Shown here: one piece after another, positions 1 through 6,782 of the stretch | Layout of the letters: every line of letters starts with the position of its first letter | Numbering within the stretch: the stretch's first letter is position 1 | NCBI GenBank assembly: GCA_012965625.1 | Contig: DTSC01000119.1 | Coordinates: forward strand, 1-14,185 | Direction of reading: 5' to 3' | Length of the DNA stretch: 14,185 bases | Source of the DNA: Flavobacteriales bacterium | GTDB lineage: Bacteria; Bacteroidota; Bacteroidia; NORP154 | The notes under the pieces: generated by a model | Seen by the model: the letters and a program-made list of their open reading frames with translations, nothing else | Told to the model about the DNA's origin: nothing | Database searches by the model: none | Program-made: the position numbers and the translations under genes

Positions 1-711
1 CCAGTGCAAACGCCAAAGCACAAAGGATCCGTGCTGCCGCTGATAGAGGAGGTCACAAGGGTCGGCTCAGTAATAACTACTGTCGTGGTATCATCACAGC
101 CATTTGCATCCGTGACTATAACCTGGTAGGTGCTATCACATAAGCCAGTTGCAAGAGCTGTGGTCTGTAAGCTGGGATCATCCCAGGCGTAGGTATAGGG
201 CAAGGTGCCGCCGCCACCACTTACCGTTGCGGTGCCGGTGCAAACGCCAAAGCACAAAGGATCCGTGCTGCCGCTGATAGAGGAGGTCACAAGGGTCGGC
301 TCAGTAATTACTACCGCCGTGGTATCATCGCAGCCATTGGCATCCGTGACAATAACCTGGTAGGTGCCATCACAGAGGCCGGTTGCCATTGCAGTGGCCT
401 GGGATCCAGGGTCGTCCCAGGAATAGGTATAGGGCAGGATGCCGCCACCCCCACTTACCGTTGCAGTGCCGGTGCAAACGCCAAAGCACAAGGGGTCCGT
501 GCTGCCGGTGATAGAGGAGGTCACCAGGGTTGGGGCAAAAATGACAACGGAATCTAATGTATCTTGACAACCACCAGCTTCTGTTACCGTTACAGTAAAC
601 ATTCCTCCACACAAACCTGTAGCCAAAGAATCAGTTTGTCCAGACTGATCATTCCACAGATAGGTATAAGGTGTAATTCCTCCAGAACTGTATACAGTAG
701 CATTTCCATCA
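1..711. repeat. Tandem 234-bp repeats encoding SprB-type domains
   Basis: A unit of 234 bp (78 codons) recurs: the marker CAAACGCCAAAGCA starts at 7, 241 and 475, and a diverged version (CAAATCCCAAAGCA) starts at 712, 237 bp on. Copies 7-240 and 241-474 agree at about 205 of 234 positions by hand alignment. Their first 68 bases (7-74 and 241-308) are identical. The copy from 475 matches for about 60 bases and then diverges. The array continues beyond the left edge. The repeat DNA is GC-rich (34 of 60 in bases 1-60) compared with the unique part (24 of 60 in bases 541-600). Confidence 0.92.
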
Positions 712-1568
712 CAAATCCCAAAGCAGCTAGTGTTTGTGGATAAAATACTATCAATAACAAGAACAGGTGTGCTTGTGCAACCATTAGAGAAGGAGGATAT
801 GCAAGCCGCATTATCTAGACTATTCGGCAACCCCGGAGTTTGGTCGTCTGACCCGCAATTAGGTATGTCCCCAGCACAGCCTTGGCCCCAATTGGCTTGA
901 TTGGTAAAATCACAGTCAACACTATTATCTGCATAGAATACATCATCACTTGCCGAGCCCGTCCCCATCCAAATATCACCTAGCGTATTTGCAGAACCCC
1001 ACCCTACACTGAATACTGGTGTAACAAGATTAGCTGGATCATAGATTTGAAATCCATCCTGAGTATTTGCCATAGAAATATCGCTCCATGCTCCTCCTAC
1101 AACCCATCCTGTAGTTGGATAAGTACTATTGCCAGCGTTTGGCTCTGTACTATGATGGTCAAACAAGAGAGAACTTATAGGGATGACCAAATTACAATTT
1201 GAATCAGTCATTAAAATATCATCTGCTGGGAGTGATGCGTTTGGATCTGCATCATTATAAATTGTAATCAAAGTACCATATGGAATGCAAGACCAGAAAG
1301 GATCATTTGAAAACCTACAAGCCCCTGCAGCAATACCAACCCCTGTAGTTGGCCCTCCATTAAGAAAACCATTATTATCGTCAAAAATCCATAAGCGCAG
1401 ATCAATACAACCTGAGGTGCAGGGTGCACCTAAGACCAAAAACTCTACATACTCTTTACTACCGGATGGACCTTGAGAGATCTCATTGATTACCACCTGA
1501 GCAATTCCCCTGGAAGAAAACAGGCCAAAAGAAATAAGAAGAAAAACAAATGCTAGCAATCGCCCCAT
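1..1568 (-). CDS. Secreted SprB-repeat adhesin-like protein, N-terminal part (runs off left edge)
   Basis: An uninterrupted frame runs from an ATG at 1568 to the left edge (522 full codons). An in-frame TAG lies upstream with no other ATG between, which fixes the start. Residues 1-24 form a signal peptide (hydrophobic core, then SSRGIAQ). Residues 25 to about 60 (VVINEISQG, KEYVEF, then IDLRLWIFDDNNG) resemble a lamin-tail domain, as often found at the front of Bacteroidota surface proteins. From about residue 271 come tandem SprB-type repeats, each with a CFGVC motif, a GGxxPYTYxW motif, a TGLCxGxYxVxVTDAxGC motif and a threonine-rich end. Proteins of this type are usually exported by the T9SS and end in a C-terminal sorting or gliding-motility domain; that end is outside the window, so T9SS export is inferred. 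An adhesin or matrix role is likely but the ligand is unknown. Confidence 0.85.
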   Translation of the reverse strand, partial: MGRLLAFVFLLISFGLFSSRGIAQVVINEISQGPSGSKEYVEFLVLGAPCTSGCIDLRLWIFDDNNGFLNGGPTTGVGIAAGACRFSNDPFWSCIPYGTLITIYNDADPNASLPADDILMTDSNCNLVIPISSLLFDHHSTEPNAGNSTYPTTGWVVGGAWSDISMANTQDGFQIYDPANLVTPVFSVGWGSANTLGDIWMGTGSASDDVFYADNSVDCDFTNQANWGQGCAGDIPNCGSDDQTPGLPNSLDNAACISSFSNGCTSTPVLVIDSILSTNTSCFGICDGNATVYSSGGITPYTYLWNDQSGQTDSLATGLCGGMFTVTVTEAGGCQDTLDSVVIFAPTLVTSSITGSTDPLCFGVCTGTATVSGGGGILPYTYSWDDPGSQATAMATGLCDGTYQVIVTDANGCDDTTAVVITEPTLVTSSISGSTDPLCFGVCTGTATVSGGGGTLPYTYAWDDPSLQTTALATGLCDSTYQVIVTDANGCDDTTTVVITEPTLVTSSISGSTDPLCFGVCT

Positions 1569-1631
1569 GGAAGAAAACCTCGATACTATCCTTAAACGTA
1601 TATATTCCCAGATGAGTTGCCTCTTGGTCTA
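1569..1631 (-). other. Short gap before the adhesin gene, possible weak promoter
   Basis: This 63-base gap separates the stop of the companion propeller gene from the adhesin ATG. On the minus strand it holds TACGTTTA (1600-1593), one base away from the Bacteroidota -7 consensus TAnnTTTG, with no clear TTTG-like -33 element upstream. I see no hairpin followed by a T run that would mark a terminator. The adhesin may therefore be read from its own weak promoter or by read-through from the receptor unit. Confidence 0.3.
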
Positions 1632-2669
1632 TCATTTAATACCATCCTCATTATAAACAGCAACACCTCCACCAGTACCTATCCATAAATTTCCCTTCTT
1701 ATCAAAAGAAATAGCACTTACCGTATAAGGCTTACCAGAGTTCATAATATCATAAGTTTTCCAAATTGAACCATCAAAACTAGCCATACCCGAATTTATG
1801 CTTCCAATCCACAGCTTATTTTCAGTATCAACAGCTAATGAATATACAACATTATCAGGTAATTCAGAATTAGAAGTCTTGAAAACTTTCCAGTCTGTTC
1901 CATCAAAACGTGCCAATCCACCAGAATAAGTGCCAATCCAAAGGACTTGCTCATGATCAATTACCATAGATATAATATAATTATCTGGCAATCCTGAGTT
2001 TTTAATATCATATATAGTCCAATTAATTCCATCAAACTTGGCCAATCCTCCTCCAAAGGTTCCTATCCATTTATTATTAAATTTATCAACGGCAACATTG
2101 TAAACAGCATCATGGGGTAAGCCCGAATTGCTTGTATAAAATGTTTTCCATCTTAAACCACCTTCACCCCAATCAAGAATTTCCATAAGCAAGAGGCCTT
2201 CTTCAGTTCCAATCCATTTGTTACCCTTTTTATCTACACAGATAGCTTTTACCACATTGTGTGGCATGGCAGAATTCTTTTCTTTATAATAAATCCATTT
2301 AAACTTAGCATTGGGATCATCTTGATTTCCCATAGGGAATCTAAGAAACGCCATACCATCCCCCCAGGTTCCTGTCCACACCTGTCCAGCTGAGTCTATG
2401 GTTATATTTCTTATGGATGTGTATTCTACTTCCTTGGTGCTATTCTTACTGTATTTAATCCAATTTTCTCCATCATACTTAACAATTCCCCACCTGGTAC
2501 CCATCCATTTATTGTCATTCTGATCTATCCCAATAGACAAAATATAATTATCTGGTATATCCGAATTTGAAGTATTATATACCCTCCATTGATTATTCTG
2601 TGAAAAACATGAGCTACAATACAATAATGCAACAAATAGAAATGTTCCTATATACTTAAAAGCCTTCAT
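1632..2669 (-). CDS. Exported seven-bladed propeller protein, companion of the receptor
   Basis: The 345-residue product has an N-terminal signal sequence (MKAFKYIGTFLFVALLY, then CSSCFSQ) followed only by propeller repeats of the two-component-regulator type (Reg_prop). Seven W-x-G-T/S blade motifs can be counted: KWMGT, VWTGT, KWIGT, KWIGT, LWIGT, LWIGS and LWIGT. This is enough for one closed seven-bladed propeller, and the protein ends right after the last blade with no output, membrane or sorting domain. I chose the ATG at 2669 rather than an in-frame start at 2693, because the signal peptide begins there and the longer form would overlap the upstream gene by 17 bases. The receptor gene stops 7 bases upstream, so the two are almost certainly co-transcribed. 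The cysteines near the cleavage site do not form a standard lipobox, so periplasmic versus lipid-anchored is unresolved. Function unknown; a ligand-binding or receptor-modulating role is inference. Confidence 0.85.
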   Translation of the reverse strand: MKAFKYIGTFLFVALLYCSSCFSQNNQWRVYNTSNSDIPDNYILSIGIDQNDNKWMGTRWGIVKYDGENWIKYSKNSTKEVEYTSIRNITIDSAGQVWTGTWGDGMAFLRFPMGNQDDPNAKFKWIYYKEKNSAMPHNVVKAICVDKKGNKWIGTEEGLLLMEILDWGEGGLRWKTFYTSNSGLPHDAVYNVAVDKFNNKWIGTFGGGLAKFDGINWTIYDIKNSGLPDNYIISMVIDHEQVLWIGTYSGGLARFDGTDWKVFKTSNSELPDNVVYSLAVDTENKLWIGSINSGMASFDGSIWKTYDIMNSGKPYTVSAISFDKKGNLWIGTGGGVAVYNEDGIK

Positions 2670-2676
2670 AATTACC

Positions 2677-5600
2677 TTAAACTTTAATTCCAATTAGAAG
2701 CACATCGTCAATCTGTTCATATTGCGTACTTATCCAATTTAAAAATAACTCTTGATACTTTTCCTTCTGATCAGCCATGGGCAATTTATGGTTTTTTAAC
2801 AACATCTCCTTAAACCTTTTCATCATAAATTTCTTGCCTTTTTCACCACCAAATTGGTCGGGGAAGCCATCAGAGAACAGATAGAACCTATCTCCTTCTT
2901 TTACGTCAAACTTAAAATTTTCAAATTGAAAATCAAAGGAAGTATCACCGCCAATAGAAGCTCTGTCAACTTTTATTACTTCCAAGTTATCATCTCTAAT
3001 TAGGATCAATGGATTATAGGCCCCCCCCACTTCAAGGACCCCTTTTTCTTTATCTATTACACACAAAACCATATCCATGCCATCTTGAGCTTCTTGTTCA
3101 CCTTCCTGGGTAAATGCAAATTTCACGCCTTGATTTAATTTGGAAAGTATTTCCCCTGGGTGCTCAATATTTTTTTCAAGGATTATTTGGTTCAGGATAT
3201 TGTTACCAATCATAGAAACAAATGCACCAGGAACACCATGGCCTGTGCAATCACATGCAGCAATAAATGACTTTCCATTTTTTGAAGCATACCAATAAAA
3301 ATCACCACTAACTATATCTCGTGGCCTAAATAATACGAAACTATCTTCAAACCCTTTTTCAATTGATGTAATAGCCGGAAGTATGGCTCTTTGAATATTT
3401 TGTGCATAGTTAATGCTATCCGTAATCTCCTTGTTTTTTTCAGCAAGCTCGCTGGTGCGTTCTTTTACTTTCTGTTCTAAAATAGCTTTTTCATGAAGAA
3501 GATTCCGTTCCCTGACTTTCACAAAGCCAATAATGCTAACCAAGGCACCAAGGCTACAAAGCAGATAGAACCACCATGTTTGCCAGAATGGCGGCATAAT
3601 AACAAAATGATATCTGGAAGGTTCTTTATTCCATACTCCATTTTCATTTACGGCAATCACATTAAAGGTATATTCACCTGGCTTTAAGCCAGAATATATT
3701 GCTTCCTTTTGCTTTCTTGCTGGCGACCATTCTGTTTCAAGACCCTCCAACTTATATTTATATGATACCATTTCGGGATTACTTAATGAGATGCCCGTAT
3801 AATTAAATGTTAAGTGATTGTCTGAATAAGGAAGGGTGAGATTTTGCGGTAAATTTGACCATGGTTCTATCTTATCTGTCCTCGTATCCCAGGCAACTTT
3901 TTCATAGAAAAGGTCTATGCCCGTAATATTGGTTTGGGGAGCATTTAAATTTATCTTTTCAAGGGCTGGACTGTATTTGGTGATTCCCTTGACTGTTCCA
4001 AACCAAATATTGCCTTCATCATCCTTATAGATTGAATTCAAGTTATTCTCAATACCAATGAAACCATCAGACTTTTTGTAGCTCTTTATTTTCAAAAAGT
4101 TCTGATTATCATCTAAATATATTTTATCAAAGCCATTTTCGGTACCTATAAGGAGCGTGTTTTTATCCAGGAAGATCATAGAATAAATGTTGTTAGAGCT
4201 GAGGATATTATCATCAGCAATAAATGATACCTGCATAGAATCTTTAGTATGGACATCCATCTTATACAATCCTCCCCCAAAAGTTCCGATCCAAATATTC
4301 CCCTTGACATCTTCTGCAAGGCAATGGACTTTTTTGTCATACAAGCCTTCCTCTTCATCATAGGTAGTCATGGTTTTTCTATCTGTTTTTGCAAGGCAAC
4401 CAAGGGTGCCAAACCAAATAGTGCTATCATGGGATTGGATGATGGCCTGCACCTCAGGGTTTAATTCCTGTTCTTCAAAAGAACCTGAATTGTCTTCAAA
4501 TGCATCAGGCCCAAGCATCAAGCTGAGACCTCCTCTTGTACCACACCAAATTCTTTCTTCAATCCCAATATAAATACAGTTAACAGCATCTAGTGGATAA
4601 TTAACAATATCCAAATTTGATTTAAATTCCTGACTGCTGTAAGGGTTTATTTTAGCAGGCACTATTCGGCTGATTCCACTTTCGGTAGCCAACCATATAT
4701 TACCTTCATGGTCTTTGGCAATAGATTTTATATTATTTTTTACCAAGCCATCCTCAATTGTATAGGTATTTGAGATTAGCTCTCCATCAATAAAATTTAT
4801 TTGGGTTAATCCATTCCAGGATGCAAGCCAATAGTTTCCAAAAGAATCTTGTACTATTCCAGATACCGAATTATTTGACAACCCATCATCTTCAGAATAA
4901 TGGGAGAAATGATAGCCATTAAATTTACAAATTCCACTTCCCATAGTTCCAGACCATATTATACCATCCATATCCTCATAAACACAGAGAACCTGATTAT
5001 TTGCAAGGCCATTTTTAACAGTAAAAGCGGAAAATTTACCATCCTGGTATTTGTTTATTCCTCCTTCATCAGTTCCAAACCACATAGCTCCTTCACGATC
5101 ACAAATAATACTCCATACCCGATTATCATTTATTCCATTGATTAAATTATAGTTGCTTACTGAACCGGAGTCTTCCCCTTGAACGACCAGCTTAAAAGCA
5201 CCTGCATCAAGCGTGCCTCCCCAGATATTTCCGTCATGATCTTCTGTTATTGATAGAATCTTATCACTAGGTATCCCATCGCTTCTTCTAATTGCATGAA
5301 CCTTAATTTCATCCACATCAGGATTAACTACCTTGATCCCAGCATCAAATGTCGCTGCCCAAATTTTTCCATTATCTGCCAAATGAAGGTCAAATACAAA
5401 GTCGCTCAATCCGTCTTCGGATTTATATTGAATCGTTGAAATAGAATCGGGGTTTATCAATTTAATTTTAATAATACCGCTACCTGAAGTGCCTGCCCAT
5501 ATAAACCCTTGTGAATCTTCAACAAAACACATTACTTGACTAAGAGGAACTCCTTCTCTTTCGCCAAAAGAGGAAAACTTGATCCCATTATAGATTGAGA

Positions 5601-5904
5601 TTCCTTCATCCGTTCCAACCCATATATTGCCCCTTGAATCCTCCAAAAGGGCCCTTACGACATTTCCGGCCAGCCCTTCTTTTTTATTAAAAGATTCAAA
5701 CGACCCTCCATCAAAACGAAAAACCCCACCCCCTTCAGTACCTAGCCATAGATACCCCCTTTTATCTTGTATAATTTTATATACGGTGGACTGCGTTAAG
5801 CCATCCTCAAGAGAATAAGTTTTAAAGTTGTTATGCTGCCCAAGAAGTGGTAAGGACCAGCAAAACAAAAAGACTAAATACCAATTGGAAATAACAGACC
5901 TCAT
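2677..5904 (-). CDS. Propeller receptor with PP2C/SpoIIE phosphatase output
   Basis: A signal peptide (about residues 1-23, ending LLGQ) is followed by 14 Reg_prop blades up to about residue 650 (LWLGT, IWVGT, IWAGT, IWAAT, IWGGT and so on), which fits two seven-bladed propellers. A Y_Y_Y domain follows (about 684-769), then one membrane helix (about 772-795), a coiled coil (about 796-835) and a cytoplasmic PP2C/SpoIIE phosphatase (about 854-1075). The phosphatase shows SGDFYW, CDCTGHGVPGAF, DGMDMV, SDGFPDQ and DDVLLIG, whose acidic residues are those expected to bind metal. The sensor half matches hybrid two-component receptors of Bacteroidota, but a Ser/Thr phosphatase replaces the kinase. 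Such phosphatases commonly act on anti-sigma-antagonist proteins; no STAS or anti-sigma partner is encoded here, so the target is unknown. The ATG at 5904 is preferred to an in-frame GTG at 5916 because the signal peptide begins there. Confidence 0.93.
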   Translation of the reverse strand: MRSVISNWYLVFLFCWSLPLLGQHNNFKTYSLEDGLTQSTVYKIIQDKRGYLWLGTEGGGVFRFDGGSFESFNKKEGLAGNVVRALLEDSRGNIWVGTDEGISIYNGIKFSSFGEREGVPLSQVMCFVEDSQGFIWAGTSGSGIIKIKLINPDSISTIQYKSEDGLSDFVFDLHLADNGKIWAATFDAGIKVVNPDVDEIKVHAIRRSDGIPSDKILSITEDHDGNIWGGTLDAGAFKLVVQGEDSGSVSNYNLINGINDNRVWSIICDREGAMWFGTDEGGINKYQDGKFSAFTVKNGLANNQVLCVYEDMDGIIWSGTMGSGICKFNGYHFSHYSEDDGLSNNSVSGIVQDSFGNYWLASWNGLTQINFIDGELISNTYTIEDGLVKNNIKSIAKDHEGNIWLATESGISRIVPAKINPYSSQEFKSNLDIVNYPLDAVNCIYIGIEERIWCGTRGGLSLMLGPDAFEDNSGSFEEQELNPEVQAIIQSHDSTIWFGTLGCLAKTDRKTMTTYDEEEGLYDKKVHCLAEDVKGNIWIGTFGGGLYKMDVHTKDSMQVSFIADDNILSSNNIYSMIFLDKNTLLIGTENGFDKIYLDDNQNFLKIKSYKKSDGFIGIENNLNSIYKDDEGNIWFGTVKGITKYSPALEKINLNAPQTNITGIDLFYEKVAWDTRTDKIEPWSNLPQNLTLPYSDNHLTFNYTGISLSNPEMVSYKYKLEGLETEWSPARKQKEAIYSGLKPGEYTFNVIAVNENGVWNKEPSRYHFVIMPPFWQTWWFYLLCSLGALVSIIGFVKVRERNLLHEKAILEQKVKERTSELAEKNKEITDSINYAQNIQRAILPAITSIEKGFEDSFVLFRPRDIVSGDFYWYASKNGKSFIAACDCTGHGVPGAFVSMIGNNILNQIILEKNIEHPGEILSKLNQGVKFAFTQEGEQEAQDGMDMVLCVIDKEKGVLEVGGAYNPLILIRDDNLEVIKVDRASIGGDTSFDFQFENFKFDVKEGDRFYLFSDGFPDQFGGEKGKKFMMKRFKEMLLKNHKLPMADQKEKYQELFLNWISTQYEQIDDVLLIGIKV

Positions 5905-5958
5905 ATGGTTCACCACAATTTATAGATGCTATTTAGTGGCTAATTTACTATTCTGTTA

Positions 5959-5975
5959 TACATTTTTCAAATGTA
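5959..5975. promoter_or_regulatory. Perfect 7-bp dyad, possible operator
   Basis: TACATTT and AAATGTA flank a 3-base spacer (TTC), giving a perfect inverted repeat of two 7-base arms. One arm overlaps the candidate -7 box of the receptor unit, where a dimeric regulator could block transcription. AT-rich DNA produces such short dyads by chance, so operator function is only a suggestion. Confidence 0.3.
5968..5975 (-). promoter_or_regulatory. Candidate -7 box for the receptor/propeller unit
   Basis: The minus strand reads TACATTTG, an exact match to TAnnTTTG. Transcription would begin near 5961 and leave a leader of roughly 57 bases before the ATG at 5904. No clear -33 element is seen about 20 bases upstream, so the call rests on the -7 match and position. 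Confidence 0.45.
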
Positions 5976-6011
5976 AATTCTAATATCAGATTCATATCCG
6001 TCATTATTTTT

Positions 6012-6019
6012 TAGATTTG
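6012..6019 (+). promoter_or_regulatory. Candidate -7 box for the glycosyltransferase gene
   Basis: TAGATTTG matches TAnnTTTG exactly. It would start transcription near 6025, leaving a short leader of about 14 bases before the ATG at 6039. No good -33 box is visible upstream. Confidence 0.45.
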
Positions 6020-6027
6020 CACAAAAC

Positions 6028-6033
6028 AAAGGA
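6028..6033 (+). promoter_or_regulatory. Ribosome binding site AAAGGA
   Basis: AAAGGA lies 5 bases before the ATG at 6039. It is unusual in this window, where most starts lack a purine-rich Shine-Dalgarno sequence, and it supports that start. Confidence 0.5.
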
Positions 6034-6038
6034 TATCT

Positions 6039-6782
6039 ATGATCCAAAATCAAAAGGTTGTTGTAGTACTGCCAGCATATAATGCCGCCCAAACACTGAA
6101 AAAAACATACAATGAGATTCCCTTCGATCTTGTAGATGAGGTCGTTCTAGTGGATGATGCTAGTAGTGATGAGACAGTAGCTTTAGGGAGGTCCCTGGGA
6201 ATTGAGCATATAATCAAGCATGAAGCCAATAAAGGATATGGAGGCAACCAAAAGAGTTGCTATAACAAAGCACTTGAGCTGAATGCAGATATTATAATCA
6301 TGCTTCATCCTGACTACCAGTATACTCCTTTATTAATTCCTTCGATGGCTAATATAATTGCACAAGACCTTTACCCCGTAGTTTTAGGATCAAGGATACT
6401 GGGTATGGGGGCCCTAAAGGGTGGGATGCCCATATACAAATATATTGCAAACCGGTTTCTCACGCTGTTTCAAAATATTCTAATCAATGCCAAACTTTCA
6501 GAATATCATACTGGATACAGGGCATATTCTGCAGAGGTGCTTAACAAAATAAACTATGAAGCGAATTCTGATGATTTTGTTTTTGACAACCAGGTGCTAT
6601 CCCAGATCATTTACGCGGGATATGAAATCGGAGAAGTAACCTGTCCGACCAAATATTTTGAAGATGCCTCTTCTATAAATTTCAGCAGGAGCATGAAATA
6701 TGGCCTGGGTGTGATCAGCACTTCTTGCTGCCATTTATTACAGCGCATGGGGCTAGGCAATTTTAAGATATACAAATCTTAA
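6039..6782 (+). CDS. Family 2 glycosyltransferase, DPM1/DPG-synthase-like
   Basis: The 247-residue soluble protein has the GT-A fold signature of family 2 transferases: VVLPAYNA at 8-15, VLVDDASSDET at 37-46 for nucleotide-sugar binding, and NKGYGGNQ at 64-71. Further on are HPDYQY at 90-95 in the metal-binding position, GSR at 117-119 and YHTGYRAYS at 156-164. It resembles the polyprenyl-phosphate mannose/glucose synthase group, which moves a sugar from a nucleotide donor to a lipid phosphate at the inner face of the membrane. There is no C-terminal membrane anchor. HPD in place of the more common DAD/DxD is seen in part of this family. It converges on the ArnT-like gene, whose donor is a polyprenyl-linked sugar, so a donor-maker/donor-user pair is plausible but inferred. 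The exact sugar and acceptor cannot be told. Confidence 0.88.
   Translation: MIQNQKVVVVLPAYNAAQTLKKTYNEIPFDLVDEVVLVDDASSDETVALGRSLGIEHIIKHEANKGYGGNQKSCYNKALELNADIIIMLHPDYQYTPLLIPSMANIIAQDLYPVVLGSRILGMGALKGGMPIYKYIANRFLTLFQNILINAKLSEYHTGYRAYSAEVLNKINYEANSDDFVFDNQVLSQIIYAGYEIGEVTCPTKYFEDASSINFSRSMKYGLGVISTSCCHLLQRMGLGNFKIYKS

Larger units (their letters stand above)
5905..6038. promoter_or_regulatory. Divergent promoter region between receptor and glycosyltransferase
   Basis: These 134 AT-rich bases lie between the oppositely oriented starts at 5904 and 6039, so both promoters are expected here. Each strand has a full match to the Bacteroidota -7 box, TAnnTTTG, at a suitable distance from its gene. 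Neither has a convincing TTTG-type -33 box. Confidence 0.65.

Noticed and set aside
1..711. Regular repeats as a possible CRISPR array
   Set aside because: The unit is 234 bp, in frame over its whole length and encodes a protein domain; there are no short repeats with unique spacers.
370..811. Two overlapping minus-strand reading frames of 80 and 73 codons inside the adhesin repeats
   Set aside because: They lie in other frames of the long open adhesin frame, have no recognisable domain and follow the repeat DNA; they are shadow frames.
2670..2693. Longer start (2693) for the companion propeller gene
   Set aside because: It would add eight charged residues before a good signal peptide and overlap the receptor gene; the ATG at 2669 fits both export and spacing.
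5905..5916. GTG start at 5916 for the receptor
   Set aside because: Only four residues are added, and the ATG at 5904 directly begins the signal peptide.
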